Origin: Rothia aeria
GTDB taxonomy: Bacteria; Actinomycetota; Actinomycetes; Actinomycetales; Micrococcaceae
DNA: 64,000 nucleotides
Direction: 5' to 3'
Assembly: GCA_002355935.1 (NCBI GenBank)
Contig: AP017895.1
Span: forward strand, 1,736,001-1,800,000
This document shows positions 30,360-39,962 of this stretch, one piece after another (within the stretch, counting starts at the first letter, position 1; each line of letters begins with the position of its first letter). The translations under genes and the position numbers were made by a program. Below the pieces are notes generated by a model that saw only the letters and a program-made list of their open reading frames with translations, did no database searches and was not told where the DNA came from.

Positions 30360-30839
30360 TTAGTTGAAGAAATCTTCACCAAGTTCCCGGTCACGGCGCA
30401 GGCGAGCTTGACGCGCTTCCTCAAGGTGGGCTATTTCGCTTTCAACCTCAATGAGCTCACGCTCGGCAACGGCTCGACGCAGCTCGGACGCCTCATTCGG
30501 GCTCATATCCCGGTCCCACAGATCGAGAGAGCCGGGGCGTGCGTCCTGTTTTTGCCGCTCAACTTTGGCGTGCAGTTCGGCTTCTTTCTCCTGCATGCCT
30601 TGGCGTACCCGTGCGGCGAACTCAACCGCCCGCAGGGCGTAAGGCTGCAGCGGCTTACCCAGGGATGAATCAAAAAACTTTCCCATCTGAGACTCCGGGT
30701 TTAACTCCAGCGCACCGGACTGGTATTTAATGAGGGAGGCGCTGGACGGGTTTGCTTTGACGTAGGCGGCACGCCTGGAGGCGAGGTAGCCGACAGCTGC
30801 GCCGGCACCTAGAAGTAGAGCTGAGCGTAAAATACCCAC
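30360..30839 (-). CDS. Short membrane-anchored coiled-coil protein
   Basis: 159 residues. An N-terminal helix (about 3-20, LRSALLLGAGAAVGYLASRRA) anchors it. The C-terminal half is charged and helical (ELRRAVAERELIEVESEIAHLEEARQA), consistent with a coiled coil. Small proteins of this kind between the DUF948 gene and alaS are common in actinobacteria. Function unknown. The ATG overlaps the DUF948 stop by one base. Confidence 0.8.
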   Translation of the reverse strand: MGILRSALLLGAGAAVGYLASRRAAYVKANPSSASLIKYQSGALELNPESQMGKFFDSSLGKPLQPYALRAVEFAARVRQGMQEKEAELHAKVERQKQDARPGSLDLWDRDMSPNEASELRRAVAERELIEVESEIAHLEEARQARLRRDRELGEDFFN

Positions 30840-31246
30840 TAGTTTTCACCACCCTGTTGAGGTTTCTCGGGGCCGGGGGTTTTCGGGTTCTGGGCGTTGG
30901 TTGAGCCGCCGCGGAATGCTTGACGCACACCGTACGAGAACGAGGCAACTTTAATGAGCGGCTGACCCACAGTTGAGGTCACCAGAGAAGACAGCGCCGA
31001 AACGTTCGCTGAAGCGTCTGAAACGTTTGAGGTGATGTCGTCCATCTTTTCCAGCTGCTCGTTGGTGCTTACCACCGTTTTGGTGACTTCTTCAATGAGC
31101 GGATTGGTGCTCTGGTTGAGGGAGCGGATGGTAACAATGAGCTCATCGAAAACCTTGGTGAGACGAAGAATTGGTACGGCTAACAGGGCCACCAGGATTG
31201 CGAAAACCCCTGCGGCGATGAGACCCGCGATGTCTCCACCGGTCAT
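30839..31246 (-). CDS. DUF948 family membrane protein
   Basis: 135 residues. The N-terminal membrane helix is at about 5-27 (IAGLIAAGVFAILVALLAVPIL). Helical DUF948-type repeats follow (VFDELIVTIRSLNQSTNPLIEEV), with a short Pro/Gly-rich tail. It is coupled to the next gene. The family is widespread in Gram-positive bacteria without a firm role. Confidence 0.85.
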   Translation of the reverse strand: MTGGDIAGLIAAGVFAILVALLAVPILRLTKVFDELIVTIRSLNQSTNPLIEEVTKTVVSTNEQLEKMDDITSNVSDASANVSALSSLVTSTVGQPLIKVASFSYGVRQAFRGGSTNAQNPKTPGPEKPQQGGEN

Positions 31247-31492
31247 AGATACCTCGTTTCTTCTTGGTTGGGTGCTCCCTTAGCGGTCAAGGCGGCCGCA
31301 GGTGCGCGGTAAAGGAACCGAACGTGCGGCCACTTCCCTATTCTAAATGAAATTAGGCGCCTCGTCCGCCTGCGCCCTGTGCACATGTAGATTTTTCGGG
31401 CTGCCCAAGGCGGCCTTAACGCGCTCTATCTGGATCGATACCTATAAGTCGCGCCCTAAAATTTATTGCCCGGTTCGCTTAAAACGGGACGA

Positions 31493-31521
31493 CCCGCCCG
31501 TGGTATAAACCACGGCGCGGG
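31493..31521 (-). terminator. Terminator after rpsD
   Basis: Arms CCCGCCCGTGG (31493-31503) and CCACGGCGCGGG (31510-31521) pair with one bulged base around the loop TATAAA. It lies 24 bases beyond the rpsD stop. A short T-rich patch (GTTTTAAGC) follows on the minus strand. The rest of the roughly 300 bases between rpsD and the DUF948 gene holds no gene I can see. Confidence 0.8.
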
Positions 31522-31544
31522 CCGACTCTCGAAAAATATCGAGA

Positions 31545-32177
31545 TTATGCCAGGCGTGAGTAGTACTCAACGACCAGCTGCTCGTCGCAGACCACGGGAA
31601 TCTCCTCGCGCTTGGGGGCGCGTTCAAGCTTCGCGTGCAGCTTCTCAATTTCGACGTTCAAGTATGCCGGAACCTCGGGCAGAACAGCCTGGTTCTCGCC
31701 CGCAGCAGCCACCTGGAAGGGGGTGGTCTTCTCGGACTTCGGGTGAACGTGGATCAGCTGGCCGGGCTTAACGCGGAACGACGGGCGGTCCACGCGAACA
31801 CCATCAACCATAATGTGGCGGTGTACAACCATCTGGCGAGCCTGCGCAATGGTGCGAGCAAAGCCCGAACGCAGAACCAGGGCATCAAGACGGGTTTCGA
31901 GGTGCTCAACCAGGTTCTTACCGGTCTGACCCTCAACACGCTTTGCCTCAAGGTATGCGCGGCGCATCTGTGCCTCGCGGATGTTGTACTGAGCGCGCAG
32001 ACGCTGCTTTTCCTTCAGCTGGGTTGCGTAGTTGGAGTCAGCCTTCTTGCGGGCGCGGCCGTGCTGACCGGGGCCGTAAGGACGGCGCTCAAGGTACTTT
32101 TCTGCCTTCGGGGTCAGTGCGATGCCCAAAGCACGGGACTGACGCACGGTACGGCGGGTGCGGTTGTGTTTAGCCAC
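31545..32177 (-). CDS. rpsD: 30S ribosomal protein S4
   Basis: 210 residues. It starts AKHNRTRRTVRQSRALG and carries the S4 RNA-binding motif LDALVLRSGFARTIAQARQMVVHRHIMVDG at about 95-125 (hallmark RLDALVLRSGFA). The cysteine zinc knuckle of some S4 proteins is absent, so this is the zinc-free form. It is a single-gene unit away from the alpha operon, as in several actinobacteria. The promoter should lie in 32178-32436, where I see no other gene. Confidence 0.96.
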   Translation of the reverse strand: MAKHNRTRRTVRQSRALGIALTPKAEKYLERRPYGPGQHGRARKKADSNYATQLKEKQRLRAQYNIREAQMRRAYLEAKRVEGQTGKNLVEHLETRLDALVLRSGFARTIAQARQMVVHRHIMVDGVRVDRPSFRVKPGQLIHVHPKSEKTTPFQVAAAGENQAVLPEVPAYLNVEIEKLHAKLERAPKREEIPVVCDEQLVVEYYSRLA

Positions 32178-32436
32178 AATCTACCTTTCATAGTGCGGGG
32201 CGCAACTGTTTTACGAGCTGGCCCCTTTGATCGTTTGGTTCTGGCCTCCTCGGTTTACCCGCACCAGGTGGTGGGGCGGAGAGCTCGGGGCAGAGTACCC
32301 CGGTGCTACATTTCTGGCGCACGCCTGCACCTGATATAGCTGCAGGTGGATGCGGTCACAGAAATTGCCAGACCCATCAAGTGTACCGGTATTACCATGT
32401 TTAATCTAGCGTGCGGTTCCGGCTCAACAGCAAAAG

Positions 32437-33086
32437 CTACACCGTAAATGTGTACCTGTTTAATGCGGCGGCCGTACCTGGGCTCGGGTGAAGAAGTTCA
32501 GCTGTTACCTCTTCTGGGGTTAGCGAGGCAGAACCATCATCCTGACCAGTATCGAACACGAATAGTGCTATTTCTTCTAAGGGAACGCTGAACATCTCTA
32601 TAACGGTCGGCAAGCTGCGGAAAACCCCAACCATATTATCTGTCACATCCACATGGAGTATCTTGTGGGCGAGTAGCTCCTGATCGACCATCTCACCCCA
32701 GACAGTCCACCCGTCGGGGCCGTGGGGTGAAGTAACGAGTACGGGGTAAAAACATGAGTGTGCGGGCCAAAAACCACCTTTAATGTGGATACCTGACCGG
32801 TGGCCGTATACCTTAGAGGGCTGCTAGTAATATGCCACCCCACATATTCCTGGTGCAGAAGATCCACGGTCGCCTCATATGTTCCGTCGCTTACCGTTAT
32901 GAGAAGTCCAGCTGCCGGGTGTATCTCTGGTTCGCCCCTAAAGTAGAGTGCTGGCCGGTGGGCCAGACAGTAGGCTCTCCGCCCAGCATAAGTATTTTGA
33001 TATTCATCCCATATGCTGGCCCCATTAGAGTCGTTAATGAGCTCGTAGGCGGTAACAGGGGTAGCGGCAGCGACAGTTTCATGCAT
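32437..33086 (-). CDS. Uncharacterised protein, frame broken once
   Basis: The frame starting at 33086 (MHETVAAATPVTAYEL) continues, after one added base at the G4 run 32743-32746, into the frame that ends at 32437. This gives 216 residues. The sequence is mixed alpha/beta, with no membrane helix and no motif I know. It lies on the same strand just after rarA and before rpsD. The start near rarA suggests cotranscription. The break looks like a sequencing error. Confidence 0.6.
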
Positions 33087-33102
33087 TTATTATAGGCGTA
33101 TC

Positions 33103-34557
33103 TTATGCGCCTGCACCGTTTGCCCGGTCAAGGATTTCACGGATACGTTCACGCCGTTCAGTCAGAGTTCGCTCAAACCCGTGCGGTGTGGGCTCATAGT
33201 AGACCTTGCCCCGCAAAGTATCCGGCATATACTGCTGAGCCGCCACATGCCCCGGCTCATCGTGCGCATAAATATATCCGTCACCGTGTCCCAAGTCGGC
33301 TGCGGCCGCATAGTGGGCGTCCCTCAGATGAACCGGAACCTGCCCCGAAAGCCCGGCGCGCACATCCGCTATTGCCTTATTAATAGCCACATATGCCGCA
33401 TTCGATTTGGGCGCTAAAGCACAGTAGATCACCGCCTGCGACAGAATAATGCGCGCCTCTGGCATACCAACCAGCGCCACCGACTGGGCAGCGGCGGTCG
33501 CCACTTGAAGCGCCTGCGGATCGGCAAGACCAATATCTTCACTCGCCGCAATCATAATGCGCCGCGCCACAAAGCGCGGGTCTTCGCCGCCTTCGAGCAT
33601 GCGCGCCAGGTAGTGGACGGCGGCATCAGCATCGGAACCGCGTATAGATTTAATGAAGGCGCTAATCACGTCGTAGTGCTGATCGCCGTCTTTATCGTAG
33701 CGAACGGCAGCACGATCAACGGCTTCCTGGGCATGTGCCAGAGTGATGCGTACAGGCTTGCTGGGGGTGGTCTCTCCCCCAGGATCTGTGTTCTCGTCCG
33801 GGGATTCGGCCTGCTCATTCTCGCTGAAGGCTATGGCGGCTGCGGCCTCTAAAGATGTTAGCGAGCGGCGCGCATCGCCACCGGATACTGCGGCAAGGTG
33901 GGCACGGGCATCTTCATCAATTACTGCGGCACCGTTGAACCCGCGGGGGTCTTCGAGCGCTCGGTTAATTAAAGACTCAATGTCGGCTGGCTCCAAAGAA
34001 TGCACTCGAAGCAAAAGCGAACGTGACAGAAGAGGCGAAATCACGCTGAACGAGGGGTTTTCCGTCGTCGCCGCCACAAGAATAACCCAGCGGTTTTCAA
34101 CCCCAGGCAGCAGCGCATCTTGCTGGGCCTTCGTAAACCGGTGGATCTCGTCAAGGAAAAGCACTGTTGTGGTGCCGTACATGTCACGGTCTAAAAGGGC
34201 TTGGTCCATAACAGCGCGAACGTCTTTAACTCCGGCGGTAATAGCGGAAAGTTCGACGAATTTACGCCCCGGTGCGCGTGCGATGACATGCGCCAGTGTG
34301 GTTTTTCCGGTGCCGGGAGGGCCGTACAGAATAACGGATGCGGGCCCGGCTGGCCCGGCATGATCTGCTCCGGCGAGTACCCGCAGAGGCGACCCAGGGT
34401 TCAGCAGATGCGCCTGCCCGAGCACCTCATCCACGTTCTGCGGACGCATCCGCACCGCCAGTGGGGCACTAGAGCGCGCGCTGGCGGGGGTGGGTGCTAT
34501 AAACTTGACGCGGTCCTCGTCATCGGGAAGGCCAAGGTCAAAAAGCGAATCTGCCAT
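33103..34557 (-). CDS. rarA: Replication-associated recombination protein RarA/MgsA (AAA ATPase)
   Basis: 484 residues. Walker A GPPGTGKTT is near residue 83, Walker [11 protein letters not shown] near 137, and a sensor 1 region AATTENPSF near 165. The C-terminal half has the RarA oligomerisation part (GSDADAAVHYLARMLEGGEDPRF). It acts at stalled replication forks with SSB. A gap of 58 bases separates it from the toxin gene upstream. Confidence 0.94.
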   Translation of the reverse strand: MADSLFDLGLPDDEDRVKFIAPTPASARSSAPLAVRMRPQNVDEVLGQAHLLNPGSPLRVLAGADHAGPAGPASVILYGPPGTGKTTLAHVIARAPGRKFVELSAITAGVKDVRAVMDQALLDRDMYGTTTVLFLDEIHRFTKAQQDALLPGVENRWVILVAATTENPSFSVISPLLSRSLLLRVHSLEPADIESLINRALEDPRGFNGAAVIDEDARAHLAAVSGGDARRSLTSLEAAAAIAFSENEQAESPDENTDPGGETTPSKPVRITLAHAQEAVDRAAVRYDKDGDQHYDVISAFIKSIRGSDADAAVHYLARMLEGGEDPRFVARRIMIAASEDIGLADPQALQVATAAAQSVALVGMPEARIILSQAVIYCALAPKSNAAYVAINKAIADVRAGLSGQVPVHLRDAHYAAAADLGHGDGYIYAHDEPGHVAAQQYMPDTLRGKVYYEPTPHGFERTLTERRERIREILDRANGAGA

Positions 34558-34615
34558 GCTTCAACTCTACCGGTTATCCGATGTGCCTGCCTCAGCACCA
34601 AAGTTTGCCCCATTT

Positions 34616-34891
34616 CTATGAATAAATAGAAGACCTGTGCCCCACATCTGTAAGTACAATCACCAACTGATTTCGTTCAAAGTACATCATCAACCGATAA
34701 TCCCCTACCCGACGTCGCCAGTACCCGGCGAGAGGTCCGGAAAGGGCTTTGCATGCCCTCCATGGTTCCTCCATTGTTCGTAATTGGTTAATATCTTTAC
34801 GAATACGGCGAAGAACTTGTGGGTCTAGTTTTTTCATCGTCTTCGCGGCAGTAGGTAGAACTTGTACGTCCCAGTTCTGATTAGTCGTCAA
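34616..34891 (-). CDS. RelE/ParE-family toxin
   Basis: 91 residues, basic. The RelE fold shows in WDVQVLPTAAKTMKKLD, then KALSGPLAGYWRRRVGDYRLMMYF with the family arginines, and ends IVLTDVGHRSSIY. RelE-like toxins cut mRNA in the ribosomal A site. The start overlaps the antitoxin stop by 11 bases, which is typical of a pair translated together. Confidence 0.9.
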   Translation of the reverse strand: MTTNQNWDVQVLPTAAKTMKKLDPQVLRRIRKDINQLRTMEEPWRACKALSGPLAGYWRRRVGDYRLMMYFERNQLVIVLTDVGHRSSIYS

Positions 34892-35132
34892 GTAGATGCC
34901 CCATTAGATCGTCAAACGGTATGGCCGCTACCTTGCCCGCGCGGTAATCTTCGACCTCTTGTTTCATCAGGTATATGTGCTCGTACTCTGCAATTTTTTC
35001 TTCCATCGCAAGCCGCATGTAGTACGAAGCTGGACGATCAGTATGGCGCGCCAACGCCTCATAACGTTCTTTGAGCTCGGGGCTGAGTCGCATTACTGCT
35101 GTTTTTGTTTTAGATTGTATCTGTGTAGACAT
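34881..35132 (-). CDS. RelB-like ribbon-helix-helix antitoxin
   Basis: 83 residues from the ATG at 35132 (MSTQIQSKTKTAVMRLSPELKERYEAL); an ATG nine bases upstream would add three residues. The N-terminal ribbon-helix-helix (TAVMRLSPELKERYEALARHTDRPASYYMRLAM) should bind DNA; the hallmark is TAVMRLSPEL near 14. The acidic C-terminal half should wrap the toxin. There is no ribosome site at either start, so the mRNA may be leaderless or the gene may rely on the preceding dtd. Confidence 0.88.
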   Translation of the reverse strand: MSTQIQSKTKTAVMRLSPELKERYEALARHTDRPASYYMRLAMEEKIAEYEHIYLMKQEVEDYRAGKVAAIPFDDLMGHLLDD

Positions 35133-35150
35133 GTAATACATTGTATTACA
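35132..35150. promoter_or_regulatory. Palindromic operator of the toxin-antitoxin pair
   Basis: TGTAATACA and TGTATTACA form perfect nine-base arms around one central T. The palindrome lies exactly over the antitoxin start codons, with TTGACA a few bases further upstream. Ribbon-helix-helix antitoxins repress their own operon by binding such sites, so this is the probable autoregulatory operator. Confidence 0.75.
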
Positions 35151-35164
35151 TTATGTCAAGTATC

Positions 35165-35599
35165 TTAGAGGGTTTCGCTATCGAGAATGAGGGTTACTGG
35201 TCCGTCATTAACGAGTTCAACCTGCATATCGGCGCCGAAAATTCCCGTCTCAACACGCAGCCCGGTATTACGGAGCTTCTGAACAAAAGCCTCAAAAAGC
35301 GGCTCGCTGACAGCGCCCGGAGCCGCTTTCGACCACGACGGGCGCCTGCCTTTTTTCGCATCTCCGTAGAGCGTGAACTGACTAACGGCAAGAATGGGCG
35401 CATCGACCTCAAGTGCGGATTTTTCACCCTCAAAAAGGCGCAGGTTAGCGGTCTTATCCGCCATTTTAGCCAGCTGGGTCTCGCCGTCCTCATGGGTAAT
35501 ACCGACGAGTGCAAGATACCCGGTTTCTTCAATCGCCCCAACGATCTTATTCTCTACACGCACGGATGCGCGGCTTACACGCTGCAAAATAACTCGCAT
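35165..35599 (-). CDS. dtd: D-aminoacyl-tRNA deacylase
   Basis: 144 residues. It has the family motif SQFTLYGD near residue 73 and the cis-proline motif region [11 protein letters not shown] at the end. It removes D-amino acids wrongly loaded on tRNA. The length is typical. It sits upstream of the toxin-antitoxin pair and after the kinase-like gene on the same strand. Confidence 0.95.
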   Translation of the reverse strand: MRVILQRVSRASVRVENKIVGAIEETGYLALVGITHEDGETQLAKMADKTANLRLFEGEKSALEVDAPILAVSQFTLYGDAKKGRRPSWSKAAPGAVSEPLFEAFVQKLRNTGLRVETGIFGADMQVELVNDGPVTLILDSETL

Positions 35600-35632
35600 G
35601 GGTTGCTCTGCCTTTCGGTATTTCTAAAATAT

Positions 35633-36160
35633 TCAGATATTTCCGCGAAGCTGTACCGCTTGCAGAAATTTCTCTGCTTCGCGGGGTGTCCGGAATTCGA
35701 TATATCGTTTGTCAGGATGTTTCCTGCGTGCTTCGGCCATCAGAGGCTCATATTTAGGGTAGCTGCTCCAGGTGTAGCGAATCATATTTTCGGGATCAGT
35801 AAAAACGCTCCACAGGGGCGGCTCAGTATTTCCGGCCCAAAGTTCTTCACGAGTCACTGCTCGGTGCAGGGTTCTTCGAATAACCCGCTGCTCAACAAAC
35901 CATCTCGGATAATGCAGGTAAATGACGGTATCAGCACGTTCTAGAAGACGCTCACGTACCTGAGAGTACTGCCATTCTGTAATCCACGAATCCTGCGCCG
36001 CGAGTTCATCCACATCTGCTTCAAAACTGGGGCGGGGCGTCCAGTTCGCACCCCAGTACAAAGAATCCATTTCGGTATGCGGTATGCCTAAAATCGCGCC
36101 GAGTCTTTGGGCAAATGTAGTTTTACCGCTGCCGCTTGTGCCAGCGATGAGGATGCGCAT
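35633..36160 (-). CDS. P-loop kinase-like protein (topology modulation/FlaR type)
   Basis: The ATG at 36160 opens MRILIAGTSGSGKTTFAQRLG, and the P-loop right at the start supports this choice over a much longer open frame. It gives 175 residues. SLYWGANWTPRP near 36 and VIYLHYPRWFVEQRVIRRTLHR near 79 are typical of small adenylate-kinase-like proteins often named DNA topology modulation protein. The substrate is unknown. It lies alone between aspS and dtd. Confidence 0.8.
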   Translation of the reverse strand: MRILIAGTSGSGKTTFAQRLGAILGIPHTEMDSLYWGANWTPRPSFEADVDELAAQDSWITEWQYSQVRERLLERADTVIYLHYPRWFVEQRVIRRTLHRAVTREELWAGNTEPPLWSVFTDPENMIRYTWSSYPKYEPLMAEARRKHPDKRYIEFRTPREAEKFLQAVQLRGNI

Positions 36161-36233
36161 AGCTCCTGCCTTTCGTGCGGGGACTTTTCCCAGAATAACT
36201 AACCCATACACGAATACGCACCGAAACGACGAA

Positions 36234-36273
36234 AGCGGGCTGCGCATACACCCGTGTGTAGCTGCAGCCCGCT
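36234..36273 (-). terminator. Terminator after aspS
   Basis: Arms AGCGGGCTGC (36234-36243) and GCAGCCCGCT (36264-36273), with an inner TACAC/GTGTA stem. It starts 40 bases beyond the aspS stop on the minus strand. The T-run is weak (CGTCGTTTCGG). Confidence 0.8.
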
Positions 36274-36312
36274 CTCCCTCAGCGCTCACGCGCGGGGATT
36301 TTCAGACAAGAA

Positions 36313-38090
36313 TTACTTCTCGTCTTCGTCCTTCTTCTTCGGCTTGAAATCAACGCCTGCTTCCTTACGCTGCTGCGGCGTGATCGGCGCGGGTGCGGCA
36401 GTCAGCGGGTCATAGCCGTTACCGGTCTTCGGGAAGGCAATAACCTCGCGAATCGAATCAACCCCCGCAAGAAGCGAGATAATGCGATCCCATCCAAATG
36501 CGATACCGCCCATCGGAGGTGCGCCGTACTTGAAGGCGTCCAGCAAGAAGCCGAACTTCTCCTGTGCTTCTTCCTCACCAATTCCCATGACCGCAAAAAC
36601 ACGTTCCTGCACGTCACGGCGGTGGATACGGATAGAACCGCCACCGATCTCGTTACCATTGCAGACAATATCGTAGGCGTATGCCAGCGCCGAACCTGGA
36701 TCCTTGTCAAAGGTATCCAAGAACTCGGGTTTTGGCGCCGTGAAGGCGTGGTGCACGGCAGTCCATGCGGAGTGCCCCAGCGCGACATCTCCTGACTCGG
36801 TGGCCTCTGCGGCAGACTCGAAAAGAGGCGCATCTACTACCCACAGGAACGACCACTCGCCGTCCTTAATAAGACCGGTACGGTGGCCGATCTCAACACG
36901 GGCAGCGCCCAGCAGAGCACGCGCCTGCTTAGCTTCACCGGCGGCGAAGAAGATGCAGTCCCCGGGTTGGCCCCGGTTGCTGCGGCAAGACCCGCGCGTT
37001 CTTCATCGGTGATGTTCTTCGCAACAGGGCCGGTCAGTTCGCCGTCTTCCTGCACGAGGACATAGGCCAGGCCCTTCGCACCACGCTGCTTTGCCCATTC
37101 CTGCCATGCATCCAGGGTGCGGCGCGGCTGAGAAGCACCACCGGGCATCACCACGGCACCCACGTAGGGAGCCTTAAACACACGGAACGTGGTGTTGGCA
37201 AAGTAATCGGTAAGTTCGGTCAGCTCAAGACCAAAACGCAGATCTGGCTTGTCGGTACCGTATTTCTCCATCGCTTCGGCATAGGTCATACGGCGAATAG
37301 GACGGGGAACCTGCACATCAATCAGGTTCCAGACGGCCTCAATAATGCGTTCGCCCAGGTCAATAATGTCGTCTTGGTCTACGAAGGATGCCTCAATATC
37401 GAGCTGAGTGAACTCAGGCTGACGGTCCGCACGGAAGTCCTCATCGCGGTAGCATCGAGCAATCTGGTAGTACTTCTCAATGCCGCCCACCTGCAGGAGC
37501 TGTTTAAACAGCTGAGGTGACTGCGGCAACGCATACCAAGAACCAGGTGCCAAACGCGCAGGAACCAGGAAGTCACGGGCACCTTCGGGTGTCGAACGGG
37601 TAAGAGTGGGGGTTTCAACCTCAAGGTAGCCGTCATCAGCAAGCAGGTTGCGTGCCGCGCGGTTAGCATCAGAACGCAGGCGCATGATGCGAGCAGGTTC
37701 GGGGCGGCGAAGATCGAGATAACGGTAACGCAGACGCGCCTCTTCACCAACCTCAACATGCTCGTCAATCTGGAATGGAAGCGGTGCCGCAGTATTGAGA
37801 ACCTCAACCGCAGAAACTTCAACCTCAATTTCGCCGGTTGCAAGATTCGGGTTTTCATTTCCCTCGGGGCGCTTGGTCACCTGACCGGTTACACGCAGAA
37901 CGTACTCATTACGCAGGTGCTCAAAATCATCTTCGTTATGGAACACGCACTGGGTAACGCCCGCGCGATCACGCAAATCGACGAAAGCCACGCCGCCGTG
38001 GTCACGACGACGAGCTACCCAGCCGGTGAGGGTTACGGTTTCTCCGATGTTGGCGGCGGTGAGCTCGCCATTGGTATGGGTGCGAAGCAC
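36313..38090 (-). CDS. aspS: Aspartyl-tRNA synthetase, frame broken once
   Basis: The N-terminal OB-fold ([19 protein letters not shown]) and the class II core ([18 protein letters not shown] near 215) are in one frame. The C-terminal part, including the motif 3 region [14 protein letters not shown], is in another. Adding one base at the C4 run 36960-36963 joins them to 592 residues, the bacterial-type length. It charges tRNA-Asp, and tRNA-Asn too if non-discriminating, which the sequence alone does not decide. The break is almost surely a sequencing error in an essential gene. hisS lies upstream. Confidence 0.9.
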
Positions 38091-38232
38091 TGCATTCCTT
38101 TCATTGCAGGCACCTCACGACTATAGACAGTAGCCGGGTGCATGCGCTTGATTTTTAAGATACGCACACTGCGTGCGCATTGTCCCATTGTAATGCCGCC
38201 ACGCACTATAGTGTGGCGACATCCGCAATATT

Positions 38233-39600
38233 TTATGAGCCGATGCTCTCGGCAGGCACTACACGCACGTTCAGGTCTTCTCCTGGCGGCATCCAGCTCG
38301 CGGGGTCCGCAGCAACTTGTTCCCCCGAACGGATATCCTTCACCTCGTGCGCCAGTTCGCCGTTATCCCCCGTCGAAATAAACCATACGAAGGGAATACC
38401 GCGTTTTTCAGCGTATTTGATCTGCTTACCAAATTTGGCTGCGTTCGCCGAAACTTCACAGGCGATACCGCGCGCCCGAAGCGCATCGGCAACATCGTTA
38501 GCGGCAGACCAGCCTTCTTCATTAGTGAGGGCGATAAACACCGCTGAGGGAACCTTACGGGTAGCCTGCGCAAACCCCTGTGAGAGGATGCGTGCCACCA
38601 GACGGGTCACCCCAATCGAGAGCCCAACTCCGGGATAGGTTTTCTTCCCGTTCGAGGCTAGTGACTCGTACCGACCGCCCGAGCAAATCGACCCCAACGA
38701 TTCATGCCCCACGAGCACAGTCTCGTAGACAGTACCGGTGTAATAATCCAGCCCGCGCGCAATAGAGAGATCGGCGAGAACTTTTCCGGGGGCGCGGCGG
38801 GCAGCCTCATCAATAACTTCGGCAAGCTCGGCAACACCCTGATCAAGAAGCTCATGCTCAGCCTCGTAGCGTTCAGCGAGTTCACGGACCTGGGCCACAA
38901 AAGATGAATCCTCGGTACGAATCTGAGCAAGCTCTAGGGCTGCCTGAGCCTGCTCTTCAGAGGCACCAGCTTCACGCTGAAGTTCCTGCGCCACCGCATC
39001 CGCGCCAATTTTTTCAAGTTTGTCAATGGAACGCAGCACCGCGGCTGTATCGGTGAGCCCCAGCCCAAGATAAAAACCCTCCGCAAGTTTGCGGTTATTC
39101 ACCCGAAGTTTGAAATCTGGAATAGGGAGTTTTGAGAGCGCATCCACAACAACGAGGGCGAGGGTCACGTCATAACGGAAAGGCAGTTCGCCATCACCCA
39201 CAACATCAATATCAGCCTGGGTAAACTCGCGTGCACGCCCCTCCTGCGGGCGTTCGCCGCGCCACACTTTCTGAATCTGGTAGCGAGAGAACGGGAAATT
39301 CAGGTACCCGGCGTTCTCAACCACGTATCGCGCGAAAGGCACGGTCAAATCGAAGTGCAGCGCAAGCTTTTCTTTAGCTTTGGTGCCGTTATCATCCTGC
39401 AGGCGAGAGATCGCGTACACTTCCTTATCGATCTCGCCCTTGCGAAGAAGCTGCTCAATAGTCTCAACCGAGCGGGTCTCAATTGAGGAAAAACCATGAA
39501 GCTCGAAGGTCGTACGCAGAGTATCAAGAACGTGGTTCTCAACAAGTCGTTCAGCCGGTAAATACTCCGGAAAACCAGACAGCGATGCCTTGCGAGCCAT
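38233..39600 (-). CDS. hisS: Histidyl-tRNA synthetase
   Basis: 455 residues from the ATG at 39600 (MARKASLSGFPEYLP), behind AAGGAG; the longer frame has no support. Motif 2-like QKVWRGERPQEGRAREFTQADID is near 110 (core WRGERPQEGR), and the histidine-specific SIARGLDYYTGTVYE near 275. The C-terminal anticodon domain is present. It charges tRNA-His. It precedes aspS, as often in Gram-positive bacteria. Confidence 0.95.
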   Translation of the reverse strand: MARKASLSGFPEYLPAERLVENHVLDTLRTTFELHGFSSIETRSVETIEQLLRKGEIDKEVYAISRLQDDNGTKAKEKLALHFDLTVPFARYVVENAGYLNFPFSRYQIQKVWRGERPQEGRAREFTQADIDVVGDGELPFRYDVTLALVVVDALSKLPIPDFKLRVNNRKLAEGFYLGLGLTDTAAVLRSIDKLEKIGADAVAQELQREAGASEEQAQAALELAQIRTEDSSFVAQVRELAERYEAEHELLDQGVAELAEVIDEAARRAPGKVLADLSIARGLDYYTGTVYETVLVGHESLGSICSGGRYESLASNGKKTYPGVGLSIGVTRLVARILSQGFAQATRKVPSAVFIALTNEEGWSAANDVADALRARGIACEVSANAAKFGKQIKYAEKRGIPFVWFISTGDNGELAHEVKDIRSGEQVAADPASWMPPGEDLNVRVVPAESIGS

Positions 39601-39962
39601 AGTGTTTCTTCTCCTTGAGGTTGCAATAATCGGTTGTGCTATATGAGCAAAGTGTTTGCGGGGCACAATCTTCTTAATAGTAACAAGGATGCGCTCCTAG
39701 CGAACCCGACGCCGCCTTCTGCAGACCTGAACCACCAGCTCGCCACGTGTGCTTCGCGGCGTCGCGCATCTCACCCTGTGACCCGCGTCCGGGTTGGCGT
39801 GTAACGGTGTGTTTAAACACCCGGCACCCGTTATGCTGTATAGATGCGCGCGCATCCTGATGACACGGTGCGCACCCTCAAAGCCGCCCCGTACGCGCGC
39901 ACCATGAACCTCGGCGTAGCACCCTAACACGGTACGACGCCCCTAGTGAAAGAGTTATAGCG
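39601..39962. promoter_or_regulatory. Divergent intergenic region between hisS and the DUF349 gene
   Basis: 362 bases without a gene, between diverging starts, so it should hold two promoters. A perfect 12-base palindrome GTGTTTAAACAC lies at 39809-39820. A -10-like TATGCT/TATAGAT cluster follows at about 39832-39846 on the plus strand and could serve the DUF349 gene. I see no T-box features for hisS. Confidence 0.45.
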
